From an uncultured Prevotella sp. (GTDB lineage Bacteria; Bacteroidota; Bacteroidia; Bacteroidales; Bacteroidaceae), in assembly GCA_934230965.1 (NCBI GenBank), contig CAKQFW010000031.1, positions 1-14,023 of the forward strand: a stretch of DNA of 14,023 nucleotides. The letters run 5' to 3'. The position numbers and the translations under genes are program-made. The notes beneath the pieces were generated by a model that saw only the letters and a program-made list of their open reading frames with translations, was not told the DNA's origin and ran no database searches. This document shows, one piece after another, positions 6,026-14,023 of this stretch (its first letter is position 1; the number at the start of each line of letters is the position of its first letter).

Positions 6026-6889
6026 CTATTTTCCTAAATAGGCACGCAAGGCTTTGTTTTGTGTGTTCTGACGCAATCGGCGCAAAGCACGCTCACGTAT
6101 CTGGCGCACACGCTCGCGTGTGAGGCCAAACTTTTTGCCTATCTCGTCCATGGTTAGCTCGGGCTCGCCTAAACCGTAAAAAGCGCTTATCACATTGCGC
6201 TCGCGCTCGTTAAGGGCGTTAAGGGCCAGGGCCAACTCTTCTTTCAACGATTGTTTCAGCAGCTCGGCATCGGTGTCGGGGGTATCGTCGTTTGTTAAAA
6301 CATCGAGCAAGCTGCTGCCCTCGCCATCATGAAAGGGGGCATCCATCGATACCTGCTTGGTGTCGGCCTTTATCACCTCTTCTACCTTTTCTTGGGGCAT
6401 ATCGGTGCGAGCGGCTATCTCTTCAACGCTGGGACGACGCTCGTTTTCTTGCTCAAACTTTGACAACACCTTGTTTATTTTGTTTACCGACCCCACTTGG
6501 TTCAACGGTAAACGTACCGAACGGCCTTGCTCGGCAATGGCTTGCATGATGCTCTGCCTTATCCACCATACAGCATACGATATAAATTTAAAGCCGCGTG
6601 TCTCATCAAACTTGCGCGCTGCCTTTATCAAACCAAGATTGCCTTCATTAATAAGATCGGGAAGGCTAAGACCTTGATTTTGATATTGTTTGGCCACTGA
6701 AACAACAAATCGGAGGTTGGCACGTGTAAGTTTTTCAAGGGCCTTGTCATCACCTTCTCTTATACGGCGTGCCAATTCTACCTCTTCATCTAACGACAAA
6801 AGGGGCTCGTGGCCTATGTCTTGAAGATACTTATCAAGAGAGGCGCTCTCTCGATTTGTAAACGATTTGGTTATTTTTAATTGTCTCAT
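6026..6889 (-). CDS. rpoD: Primary RNA polymerase sigma factor, sigma-70/RpoD family
   Basis: Directs RNA polymerase to housekeeping promoters. The 287 residues contain region 1.2 ([15 protein letters not shown]), then region 2 with [38 protein letters not shown] and [19 protein letters not shown], then region 3. Region 4 ends in the helix-turn-helix [19 protein letters not shown]. There is no long acidic region 1.1, as in the short primary sigma factors of Bacteroidota (the sigma-ABfr type), which read TTTG/TAnnTTTG promoters rather than the E. coli consensus. A promoter of exactly that form lies just upstream (6920-6950), so the gene could feed back on itself. The start at 6889 gives the usual N-terminus [15 protein letters not shown]. 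The small exported protein gene follows in the same direction. Confidence 0.95.
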   Translation of the reverse strand: MRQLKITKSFTNRESASLDKYLQDIGHEPLLSLDEEVELARRIREGDDKALEKLTRANLRFVVSVAKQYQNQGLSLPDLINEGNLGLIKAARKFDETRGFKFISYAVWWIRQSIMQAIAEQGRSVRLPLNQVGSVNKINKVLSKFEQENERRPSVEEIAARTDMPQEKVEEVIKADTKQVSMDAPFHDGEGSSLLDVLTNDDTPDTDAELLKQSLKEELALALNALNERERNVISAFYGLGEPELTMDEIGKKFGLTRERVRQIRERALRRLRQNTQNKALRAYLGK

Positions 6890-6919
6890 TTAGCCTAACG
6901 CTTTATTGATGAATACATG

Positions 6920-6950
6920 CAAAGTTAATTATTATTTTTTGGCCTACAAA
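6920..6950 (-). promoter_or_regulatory. Bacteroidota-type promoter for rpoD
   Basis: On the minus strand, TTTG (plus-strand CAAA at 6947-6950) is followed after 19 nt by TAACTTTG (plus-strand CAAAGTTA at 6920-6927). This fits the -33/-7 consensus TTTG-N19-TAnnTTTG. Transcription would start near 6913, leaving a leader of roughly 25 nt before the rpoD ATG at 6889. Confidence 0.75.
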
Positions 6951-7010
6951 CTTTTTATTTGTTTTTTACATGTTTTTCAGCGTTTTTTATGTAGGCCTAC
7001 AACATCTATG

Positions 7011-7066
7011 CAAGTGTTCAAAATTATTAGCATATATGAATATGATAAATAAATGTTAACCCCTAC
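7011..7066. repeat. Decayed second copy of the inverted repeat element
   Basis: From 7014 the sequence GTGTTCAAAATTATTAGCAT and the 8 bases after it match 5322-5349 at 25 of 28 positions, covering the left arm and part of the loop of the 5306-5404 element. A possible remnant of the right arm, GTTAACCCCTAC (7055-7066), matches TTGAACACCTAC at 9 of 12 positions. The arms no longer pair well, so this looks like an old copy. Confidence 0.6.
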
Positions 7067-7162
7067 CCCCTCTCTCTATCACATATCATTATATAGAAAG
7101 CGCTTTTTAAGATACATGACGACAGTGAAAAATCGGTAACAATAGAAAAAAATATAAATTAG

Positions 7163-7194
7163 TTTGGCTATATAATCAAAAAACACTAATTTTG
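7163..7194 (+). promoter_or_regulatory. Bacteroidota-type promoter for the MORN gene
   Basis: TTTG at 7163-7166 and TAATTTTG at 7187-7194 are separated by 20 nt, a full match to the TTTG / TAnnTTTG consensus. Initiation is expected near 7200, giving a leader of about 55 nt before the ATG at 7257. The leader contains a small hairpin (TCTCT-ACAT-AGAGA, 7217-7230) of no proven role. The promoter may also serve glgB and the genes after it. Confidence 0.75.
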
Positions 7195-7256
7195 GGAGAT
7201 GAAAGTATGTAACATATCTCTACATAGAGAACAAACCACATAATTGTTTCACAACA

Positions 7257-8375
7257 ATGAAGACAAAGATACACTTACTCAGCATAATATTTACTCTTAT
7301 CCCGACAGCCATTTCTGCACAGAAAATAACCCTCGGCACATGCGTCACACGCGATGGAGGTGCCTATAAAGGACAAATGCAAGGTGGAAAACCGCAAGGA
7401 AAAGGTAGCGCATTGTATAAAAACGGCGACACCTATGAGGGACAGTATGTAAAAGGAAAACGTCAGGGGCACGGCATCTACTCGTTTTCAGATGGCGAAA
7501 AGTATGACGGCGAATGGTTTCAAGACCAGCAACACGGTTTAGGCACCTTCTACTTCTCAAACAACAATAAATATGTAGGCCTTTGGTTTCGCGACTATCA
7601 ACACGGACACGGCATTATGTATTATTATAATGGAGACAAATATGAAGGCAACTGGGAGCAAGATAAGCGCTCGGGCAAAGGAAAATATACCTTTGCCAGC
7701 GGAGCCTTTTATGACGGAAACTGGAAAGACGACCAGAAAAGTGGCAAAGGCTACTTTGACTGGGGAGATGGCACGTCGTACGACGGAATGTGGCTAAACA
7801 ACCAGCGCTCGGGTAAGGGCACAAACCGATATGCCGATGGCGATATATATACTGGCGAGTGGGCCAACGATATACAAAACGGACGTGGCATATATAAATT
7901 TCAAAATGGCGACATATATGAAGGGGCATACGTTCAGGGCGAACGCACTGGCGAGGGCATCTTTAAATATGTAAACGGCGACCGATATACAGGACACTTC
8001 AACGAAGGATCAAAACAAGGTGTGGGTACCTATGTTTGGAAAAACGGCGATGTATATGTGGGACAATGGAACAACGACCTACAAGAAGGAAAAGGAAAAC
8101 TAACAAAAAAGAACGGCGACGTATATGATGGCGACTTCAAACGCGGACTGTTGAACGGCACCGTTATCATACACTATGCCAATGGCAATAAATTTAAAGG
8201 CACCTATAAAGACGGTAAGCGTAATGGCCAAGCCATTGAAGAAAATAAAGAGGGCCAACGCTTTGAAGGATCGTATGCCAACGACCGCCGCGACGGAAAA
8301 TTTGTAGAGAAAAACCGAGACGGCAACATTACAAAAACTGGCCATTATGAAAATGGCCGTAGATATGAAAACTAA
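7257..8375 (+). CDS. Exported MORN-repeat protein
   Basis: The 372-residue protein has a signal peptide (hydrophobic LLSIIFTLIPTAIS, cleavage likely before AQKITLG). After a short linker it consists of 14 consecutive 23-residue MORN repeats (residues 34-355) with no insertion or deletion between them, then a partial unit of 17 residues. The repeat pattern is GDxYxGxWxxxxxxGxGxYxxxN; the last three units drift from it. MORN repeats fold as extended beta-hairpin stacks that bind lipids or proteins. In Bacteroidota, exported members are common and mostly uncharacterised, so the partner here is unknown. A strong consensus promoter lies upstream and no enzymatic domain is fused. glgB starts 48 bp downstream on the same strand and may share the transcript. 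Confidence 0.9.
   Translation: MKTKIHLLSIIFTLIPTAISAQKITLGTCVTRDGGAYKGQMQGGKPQGKGSALYKNGDTYEGQYVKGKRQGHGIYSFSDGEKYDGEWFQDQQHGLGTFYFSNNNKYVGLWFRDYQHGHGIMYYYNGDKYEGNWEQDKRSGKGKYTFASGAFYDGNWKDDQKSGKGYFDWGDGTSYDGMWLNNQRSGKGTNRYADGDIYTGEWANDIQNGRGIYKFQNGDIYEGAYVQGERTGEGIFKYVNGDRYTGHFNEGSKQGVGTYVWKNGDVYVGQWNNDLQEGKGKLTKKNGDVYDGDFKRGLLNGTVIIHYANGNKFKGTYKDGKRNGQAIEENKEGQRFEGSYANDRRDGKFVEKNRDGNITKTGHYENGRRYEN
7356..8321 (+). repeat. Fourteen in-phase 69-bp MORN coding repeats
   Basis: The coding repeat has an unbroken 69-bp period from residue 34 to 355 of the exported protein. The DNA of the units has diverged, although short stretches such as AACGGCGA and GGCGATATATAT recur. The array is therefore an old protein repeat, not a recent tandem duplication. 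Confidence 0.85.
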
Positions 8376-8423
8376 TAAAAGAACAAAAACAATCAACCAC
8401 TAAAATATCATATTTTCAACACT

Positions 8424-10466
8424 ATGAAGACTAAGAATGTAAAGAAAGCCACCAAGCCTAAACATATAGGCCTTGTGCGCAACGATGCTTACCTTGAACC
8501 GTTTGAGGAAGCCATCAAAGGCCGACATGAGCATGCACAGTGGAAACTAAACATGCTGACAAAGAACGGCAAGAAAACACTGGCCGACTTTGCTAACGGC
8601 CATAACTATTACGGATTACACAAGAAAAACCGTGGATGGGTATTCAGAGAGTGGGCTCCTAACGCAACAAAGATATTCTTGGTGGGCGATTTCAACAACT
8701 GGGAAGAAAGCAAAAAATATGAGGCGCACCGCATTGAGGGAACAGGCAATTGGGAACTGAATCTTCGTGAGAAAGACTTACGTCACGGCGACCTATACAA
8801 AATGCATGTTTACTGGGAAGGTGGCCATGGCGAGCGCATACCCGCCTGGACACGACGCGTGGTGCAAGACGATGCTACAAAAATATTCTCAGCACAGGTA
8901 TGGAACCCTGAGCAACCCTACGAGTGGAAGAAAAAAACATTCAAAGCCTCTAAATCGCCCCTACTCATCTACGAGTGCCATATTGGCATGGCCGAGGATG
9001 AAGAAAAGGTGGGCACCTACGACGAATTCAGAGAGAACGTATTGCCACGCGTCATAGCCGATGGCTACAACTGCATACAGGTAATGGCCATTCAAGAGCA
9101 TCCCTACTACGGGTCGTTTGGCTATCACGTAAGTAGTTTCTTTGCTGCATCAAGCCGCTTCGGCACCCCCGAACAATTAAAGCACCTCATCGACACAGCA
9201 CACCAAAACGGCATTGCCGTAATTATGGACATTGTGCATAGCCACGCTGTAAAGAACGAAATTGAAGGTTTAGGCAATCTTGCTGGCGACCCTAATCAAT
9301 ACTTCTACCCTGGCGACCGTCATGAACATCCCGCTTGGGATAGCCTTTGCTTCGACTATGGAAAAGACGAAGTGTTACACTTCTTGCTGTCAAACTGCAA
9401 ATATTGGCAAGAAGAATTCCACTTTGATGGCTTCCGCTTCGATGGTGTTACCTCAATGCTCTATTACAGCCACGGCTTAGGTGAAGCTTTCTGCGGGTAT
9501 CAAGACTATTTTAACGGCCATCAAGATGACAATGCTATTTGTTACCTCACATTGGCAAACTTGCTTATTCATGAGGTAAATAAAGATGCCATCACTATAG
9601 CTGAAGAGGTAAGCGGCATGCCAGGCCTTGCTGCTAAATTTGCCGATGGTGGCTATGGCTTCGATTATCGAATGGCCATGAACATACCCGACTTTTGGAT
9701 TAAAACCATCAAAGAGTTGCCAGACGAACAGTGGAAACCCAGTTCTATCCTATGGGAAACCACCAACCGACGTGCCGACGAAAAGACCATCAGCTACTGC
9801 GAAAGTCATGACCAGGCTTTGGTGGGCGACAAAACCATCATCTTCCGTCTGTGCGATGCCGATATGTACTGGCACTTCAAACATGGCGACGAAAATGGCG
9901 TGGTAAATCGTGGCATTGCCTTACACAAAATGATACGTCTTGTAACGGCATCTACCATCAATGGTGGCTACCTAAACTTCATGGGCAATGAGTTTGGACA
10001 TCCTGAATGGATTGACTTCCCACGTGAAGGCAACGGCTGGAGCCATAAGTATGCACGCCGACAGTGGAATCTGGTTGATAACCCTGAACTCGACTACCAC
10101 TTCTTGGGCGACTTTGACCGCGAAATGCTAAAGGTTTTAAAAAGTGAACGAAACATACAGCGCACACGTGTGCAAGAAATATGGCACAATGATGGCGACC
10201 AGATATTAGCATACATGCGTGGTAACCTTATCTTTGTATTCAACTTCAACCCCACGCAATCGTTTACCGATTACGGTTTCCTCGTACCCACTGGCTCGTA
10301 CGATGTAGTGTTGAACACAGATGCCAAAGCCTTTGGTGGCAACGGATTAGCCGACGACAGCATAACCCACCTTACCAATTACGACCCCCTCTATATGAAG
10401 GAGCGTAAAGAGTGGTTAAAACTCTATATTCCTGCACGTTCTGCAGTAGTGTTAAAGAAAAACTAA
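8424..10466 (+). CDS. glgB: 1,4-alpha-glucan branching enzyme (GH13_8-like)
   Basis: Forms alpha-1,6 branches in glycogen by cutting and transferring alpha-1,4 chains. The 680 residues comprise an N-terminal helix and CBM48 domain (to about 160; FREWAPNATKIFLVGDFNNW is characteristic), a GH13 TIM barrel and a C-terminal beta domain. Conserved GH13 regions are DIVHSH (D269-H274), GFRFDGVTSMLY (nucleophile D340), AEEVSGMPGL (probable acid/base E394) and CESHDQ (transition-state D463). The wording RFDGVTSMLY, AEEVSGMP and the N-terminal DAYLEPFEEAIKGR resembles eukaryotic branching enzymes (subfamily GH13_8) rather than E. coli GlgB. No glycogen synthase or ADP-glucose pyrophosphorylase is in the window. 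The gene ends 1 bp before the next start codon, so it is probably transcribed with the membrane protein downstream. Confidence 0.95.
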   Translation: MKTKNVKKATKPKHIGLVRNDAYLEPFEEAIKGRHEHAQWKLNMLTKNGKKTLADFANGHNYYGLHKKNRGWVFREWAPNATKIFLVGDFNNWEESKKYEAHRIEGTGNWELNLREKDLRHGDLYKMHVYWEGGHGERIPAWTRRVVQDDATKIFSAQVWNPEQPYEWKKKTFKASKSPLLIYECHIGMAEDEEKVGTYDEFRENVLPRVIADGYNCIQVMAIQEHPYYGSFGYHVSSFFAASSRFGTPEQLKHLIDTAHQNGIAVIMDIVHSHAVKNEIEGLGNLAGDPNQYFYPGDRHEHPAWDSLCFDYGKDEVLHFLLSNCKYWQEEFHFDGFRFDGVTSMLYYSHGLGEAFCGYQDYFNGHQDDNAICYLTLANLLIHEVNKDAITIAEEVSGMPGLAAKFADGGYGFDYRMAMNIPDFWIKTIKELPDEQWKPSSILWETTNRRADEKTISYCESHDQALVGDKTIIFRLCDADMYWHFKHGDENGVVNRGIALHKMIRLVTASTINGGYLNFMGNEFGHPEWIDFPREGNGWSHKYARRQWNLVDNPELDYHFLGDFDREMLKVLKSERNIQRTRVQEIWHNDGDQILAYMRGNLIFVFNFNPTQSFTDYGFLVPTGSYDVVLNTDAKAFGGNGLADDSITHLTNYDPLYMKERKEWLKLYIPARSAVVLKKN

Positions 10467-10467
10467 A

Positions 10468-11607
10468 ATGTCAACAGTCAACAGTAACAGCAACAATTTG
10501 TATGTGCGCATCTTGTGCGCCATACTGTTTTATACATTCGTATTTATATACCTGTATATATATCAGCAGGATCTTTTGATGCTCACACAGCACCTATGTT
10601 CAGGGGGCACCACACAATACCACCCTATCATAGGAACGAGCACCATTATCATCGTGCTGGCGCTGTTACAGTTTGGCGTTGGCCGACTACTGCGTTCGTT
10701 CAGCATCCTCTATGCTCTGTCATACGTACCATCGTTCATCGTACTGGCAGCACTCACTGGCATACAGCTTCAAGCTAACGGTTACACATTTGGCGTATGG
10801 CCATATATGTTACCTATTGGCTTGACGCTGTATGCGTTAATCATCTATATTTTGATGCGTATCAACATTGAGACCAAATCGATGTTTCACTATACGCAGC
10901 AAACCATTATTATATCAAATACCCTTATCATGCTGGTAGGTTTTCTCTTCACAGGCCTCACCAGTAATAGCTCAGCAGCGCTTCACACACAACTCAAGAT
11001 TGAACGGCTTCTCAGCCAAAAACAATACGACGAGGCTCTTGATGTGCTTAAGCAAGCAAACGACAATTCGCCATCGCTCACAATGCTTACGGCCTATACC
11101 TTATCATTAAAAGGGCAGTTGCCTGAAAAGTTCTTTACTTATACTGTGGCAAAAGGAGCACAAAACCTTACCCCTGATAGTGTGAACACTCGCATGGCTT
11201 TCTATCCTGAGGGAAGACTTTTTCAGCATATCGGTGTATACCCCAAACAACGGATGGGGGCACAACGCTATCTCGACTATCTTTATCGCCATAACCTGGG
11301 CAAACGTCCGTTCACCGATTATTATCTTATGGCGTTGCTACTGGATAAGAAAATTGACGCTTTCGTGGCACTGTTGCCTACGCTTTATGACGTACATGGC
11401 CCCCTACCCACCCATTATCGCGAAGCGCTGTTGCTATACACACACCTTCGCACCAATCCGTCAATTATCTTTCACAGCAATGTAATGGATGCCGATTTTC
11501 AAGATTTCCAAACGCTTGAAAGTAAATATCTCGACCCTAAAGTGCGGCGCAACGCTATGCGCGACACCTACGGAAACACTTATTGGTACTATTATCTATA
11601 CGAATAA
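10468..11607 (+). CDS. Multi-pass membrane protein with soluble TPR-like C-terminal part
   Basis: A 379-residue protein. About five hydrophobic helices are visible near residues 13-32, 54-72, 79-99, 107-130 and 144-164. From about 168 the protein is soluble and helical. QLKIERLLSQKQYDEALDVL looks like a TPR-type helix pair, and later segments (YRHNLGKRPFTDYYLMALLL, HYREALLLY) continue that pattern. It recalls the Bacteroidota family DUF6057, but that is from memory. Function is unknown. The start codon is 1 bp after the glgB stop, and the first codons lie in a heptamer repeat (TCAACAG twice, 10471-10484). The true start could therefore be a few codons downstream, for instance the TTG near 10498. 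The helicase gene begins 3 bp after its stop. Confidence 0.8.
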   Translation: MSTVNSNSNNLYVRILCAILFYTFVFIYLYIYQQDLLMLTQHLCSGGTTQYHPIIGTSTIIIVLALLQFGVGRLLRSFSILYALSYVPSFIVLAALTGIQLQANGYTFGVWPYMLPIGLTLYALIIYILMRINIETKSMFHYTQQTIIISNTLIMLVGFLFTGLTSNSSAALHTQLKIERLLSQKQYDEALDVLKQANDNSPSLTMLTAYTLSLKGQLPEKFFTYTVAKGAQNLTPDSVNTRMAFYPEGRLFQHIGVYPKQRMGAQRYLDYLYRHNLGKRPFTDYYLMALLLDKKIDAFVALLPTLYDVHGPLPTHYREALLLYTHLRTNPSIIFHSNVMDADFQDFQTLESKYLDPKVRRNAMRDTYGNTYWYYYLYE

Positions 11608-11610
11608 CGC

Positions 11611-14023
11611 ATGAAACAAACAGGCAACGAAGTAGCCCCGCTCACCGTTTACAAAGCCAGCGCGGGCAGCGGCAAAACGTTTACCCTTACCACCGAATAC
11701 ATCAAGATGCTGATAGCCAACCCCACAAGCTATCGTTCAATTCTGGCCGTAACATTTACCAACAAGGCTACGGAAGAAATGAAAGCTCGTATCTTAAGTC
11801 AACTTTACGGTATTTGGAAACAGTTGCCCACATCTGCCAACTATCTTAACAAGGTGTGCGCAGATATGGACATCTCGCCCAACTTAGCCGCACAGCGTGC
11901 TGGTATGGCTCTTACACAGCTCATTCATCATTACAGCTACTTTCGTATACAAACTATTGATACGTTTTTTCAAACCATTCTTCGTAATCTTGCACGTGAA
12001 CTTGACCTCACCGCCAACTTCCGTGTTGACCTTAACGATATAATGGTTGAGGAACAGGCTGTAGACGAATTGGTAGAAAATCTTACATCCTCTGATGCTG
12101 TTTTGGCTTGGATTCTTGATTTTATACGCTCAAACATTGATGATGATAAGGGCTGGAACGTTATCGGAACGATCAAACGCTTCGGACATAATATTTATAA
12201 AGATTATTATAAAGACCATCAAGACATAATGGCTAAGCGCTTTGCACAAGAGGGCTTTTTCGACCATTATTCTGACCTCATACGAAAAATCCGTTTCAAC
12301 GCCATACGTTCTGTACAACAATCAGTAGAACAGTTTTTTGCTCTGCTGACCGAGCATGGTATTGAAGAGAGTGAAATAAAAGCCAACACCCTATCCTACT
12401 TTCAAAAGCAACGCGAACAAATATTGCCAACCGCTAAGCTAACCAAAACGCATCAAAAAGCGCTAACAGCAAGTGGCGAATGGATAAAGAAAGCGACACG
12501 AAAAAGCGATCAGCCACGTCACGACCAGTTAGAGGCCGTGGTTGAAAACGTGCTTATGCCTTTCTATCAGGCTACCGAGAAGAAGCGAAAAAAAGAGTGG
12601 AACCGTTATGTTGTATCATCGCTCATACTCGACAATTTACACAAGTTACGCCTTCTCGGTGCTATTGATAAAAAAGTGCGCGAAAGCAATACCGATAACA
12701 ACCGTTTTTTACTAAGCGACACTCAGTATCTTCTGCACTCTCTTATCAGCGAAAACGACACTCCGTTCGTTTTCGAGAAAGCTGGTACCCAGCTTACTCA
12801 TATAATGATTGACGAGTTTCAAGATACAAGCGTTGTGCAATGGAAAAACTTTAAAGTGCTGCTTGATGAATGCTTGAGCAAGACGGGTGCTGGTACAAAC
12901 CTTATTGTGGGTGATGTAAAACAAAGTATTTACCGTTGGCGTGAGGGCGATTGGCAATTGTTGAACAATATTGAACAACAATTTTCACCAGCTCAAAGCA
13001 AATTAAAAGTAGTTTCGTTGGCTACCAATTATCGTTCGCAACGCAACATAGTGGTATTCAATAATGCTTTCTTTAAAATAGCCACACAAATTGAGGCAGA
13101 GAAAATTGCCGAATATAGCGAAACCGATGCAGCACAAATACTACAAGCCTACGCCGATGTAGCCCAAGAAGTGCCTGAGTCAAGAGACAATAGCGGTCGT
13201 GTTGAAATAGCTATCGTTCCCAAGACCAAACCAGAGGACGAGAGCTACGATGCCGACCTGTTTATGAAGCAACGTGTTGAGGCCATTCTTCGTAATCTGT
13301 TAGCACACGGTGTAAAGATGCAAGACATTGCCATCTTATCGCGTACGAATGATAACATTCAACAAATGGCCGAATACTTGGCTATGAATATGCCTGAGGT
13401 GCACGTTATCTCTAAAGAAGCCTATCGTCTTGACTGCTCGATAGCCGTAAACGCTATCATATGGGTGCTGCGCTATCTTATACATCCTAATGATGAGGTG
13501 GTTAAAGCAAATATTGCATCGTTCTATCTTGAACACGTAAACAGCGAGGCGCTTCCTAAGGGAAAATTATTAACACTTGAAGCCATAACGCTTATCGTTG
13601 ACAAGGCTTTAAACGTAGGCACCGACTTAGCCTCGCTACCGCTCTATGATATTGCAGAACACATACAGCGCGCTTTCAAGCTAAACACTATTAAAGGACA
13701 AAGCGCGTTCTTATGCTCATTTTTCGATAAGATAAATGCCTTCACCATTGACCACCCATCTGATATTGAAGGCTTTATCAACGAATGGGATAACCATCTC
13801 TTCAAACAAGCCATCTACATTGATGGAGAAGACGGTATACGTATGCTCACAATACACACCAGTAAAGGATTGGAATTTGATCACGTAATATTCCCATTCT
13901 GTAACTGGGATATGAAGGTAAAAGGCGACATTTGGTGCTCTCCTAAAGAAGAACCATTCAACCAATTACCCATCATTCCTGTTCCATTCTCAAAAGACAA
14001 GTGTTTCGGCACTGATTTTGAAC
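11611..14023 (+). CDS. UvrD/RecB-family helicase, AddA-like (C-terminus outside window)
   Basis: The reading frame is open from the ATG at 11611 to the window edge, 804 codons. It has superfamily 1A helicase motifs in order: motif I ASAGSGKT (16-23), Ia AVTFTNKATEEMKAR (46-60), II MIDEFQDTS (399-407), III IVGDVKQSIYRWREGD (432-447), IV ATNYRSQ (471-477) and V LTIHTSKGLEFDHVIFP (near 746-763). The large insertion between motifs Ia and II and the form of motifs II and III fit the AddA/RecB branch, which resects double-strand breaks before recombination. Such proteins usually exceed 1000 residues and often end in a PD-(D/E)XK nuclease domain, which would lie beyond the edge. An AddB-like partner would also be expected outside the window. 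The gene follows the membrane protein by 3 bp, so cotranscription is likely although the functions seem unrelated. Confidence 0.9.
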   Translation, partial: MKQTGNEVAPLTVYKASAGSGKTFTLTTEYIKMLIANPTSYRSILAVTFTNKATEEMKARILSQLYGIWKQLPTSANYLNKVCADMDISPNLAAQRAGMALTQLIHHYSYFRIQTIDTFFQTILRNLARELDLTANFRVDLNDIMVEEQAVDELVENLTSSDAVLAWILDFIRSNIDDDKGWNVIGTIKRFGHNIYKDYYKDHQDIMAKRFAQEGFFDHYSDLIRKIRFNAIRSVQQSVEQFFALLTEHGIEESEIKANTLSYFQKQREQILPTAKLTKTHQKALTASGEWIKKATRKSDQPRHDQLEAVVENVLMPFYQATEKKRKKEWNRYVVSSLILDNLHKLRLLGAIDKKVRESNTDNNRFLLSDTQYLLHSLISENDTPFVFEKAGTQLTHIMIDEFQDTSVVQWKNFKVLLDECLSKTGAGTNLIVGDVKQSIYRWREGDWQLLNNIEQQFSPAQSKLKVVSLATNYRSQRNIVVFNNAFFKIATQIEAEKIAEYSETDAAQILQAYADVAQEVPESRDNSGRVEIAIVPKTKPEDESYDADLFMKQRVEAILRNLLAHGVKMQDIAILSRTNDNIQQMAEYLAMNMPEVHVISKEAYRLDCSIAVNAIIWVLRYLIHPNDEVVKANIASFYLEHVNSEALPKGKLLTLEAITLIVDKALNVGTDLASLPLYDIAEHIQRAFKLNTIKGQSAFLCSFFDKINAFTIDHPSDIEGFINEWDNHLFKQAIYIDGEDGIRMLTIHTSKGLEFDHVIFPFCNWDMKVKGDIWCSPKEEPFNQLPIIPVPFSKDKCFGTDFE

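Larger units (their letters stand above)
6890..7256. other. Divergent intergenic region between rpoD and the MORN gene
   Basis: This 367-bp AT-rich stretch holds no credible gene. It contains the minus-strand rpoD promoter (6920-6950), the plus-strand MORN-gene promoter (7163-7194) and a decayed repeat-element copy (7011-7066). It also holds the motif GGCCTACAA twice (6941 and 6994), the second copy within the perfect palindrome GTAGGCCTAC (6991-7000). A pyrimidine-rich patch follows at 7060-7080. The spacing between the two promoters is over 200 bp, so they need not interfere with each other. Confidence 0.7.

Noticed and set aside
7217..7258. Small hairpins in the MORN gene leader (TCTCT-ACAT-AGAGA and ATTGT-TTCACA-ACAAT over the start codon) as a riboswitch or attenuator
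   Set aside because: The stems are only 5 bp, AT-rich or with little stacking, and no known riboswitch core is recognisable.
8402..8416. AAAATAT-C-ATATTTT palindrome before glgB as a terminator or operator
   Set aside because: It is A/T-only apart from the central base, short, and expected by chance in AT-rich spacer.
11970..13965. Minus-strand open frames opposite the helicase gene
   Set aside because: The plus-strand frame is open throughout with all helicase motifs, so these short frames are shadows.

Overview
The window looks like chromosome from a Bacteroidota bacterium, most likely a Prevotella-type genome. The evidence is a short 287-residue primary sigma factor without a long region 1.1, two promoters matching the Bacteroidota pattern TTTG-N19/20-TAnnTTTG, start codons without clear Shine-Dalgarno sequences, a eukaryote-like (GH13_8) glycogen branching enzyme, and GTCAAC-type short tandem repeats between genes. 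I see no tRNA or rRNA gene, CRISPR array, transposase or phage gene. The genus is an inference.

Left part (1-6889), all on the minus strand, so transcription runs right to left. It starts with rpoD (6026-6889) and a small exported protein with a lysine-rich tail (5446-6003). A 190-bp gap follows, holding a long inverted repeat. Then comes a three-gene cassette: an HPr-kinase-like P-loop protein (4335-5255), a signal-peptidase-like Ser/His protease (3868-4338, sharing an ATGA with the kinase gene) and a PqqD-like RiPP recognition element (3547-3816). After an octamer tandem repeat come the housekeeping genes rsmG, an MBL-fold hydrolase, ruvC and a ModF-type double ABC ATPase. These are packed with 4-13 bp overlaps or about 10-bp gaps. 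The last minus-strand gene, an exported protein, runs off the left edge.

Middle (6890-7256): a 367-bp divergent intergenic region. It holds a strong-looking promoter for rpoD, another for the MORN gene, and a decayed second copy of the inverted repeat seen at 5306-5404.

Right part (7257-14023), all on the plus strand: an exported protein made almost entirely of 14 phased MORN repeats, the branching enzyme glgB, a membrane protein with five predicted helices and a soluble TPR-like C-terminal part, and the first 804 codons of an AddA/RecB-type UvrD-family helicase that runs off the right edge. glgB, the membrane protein and the helicase are separated by 1 and 3 bp and are probably cotranscribed.

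The most unusual content is the kinase, peptidase and PqqD cassette. These three families are known from ribosomal peptide (RiPP) and lasso-peptide biosynthesis, but here no precursor, radical SAM enzyme, lasso cyclase or transporter is visible, and the cassette lies between two repeat tracts. It is the best candidate for an undescribed system in the window. Its substrate is unknown.
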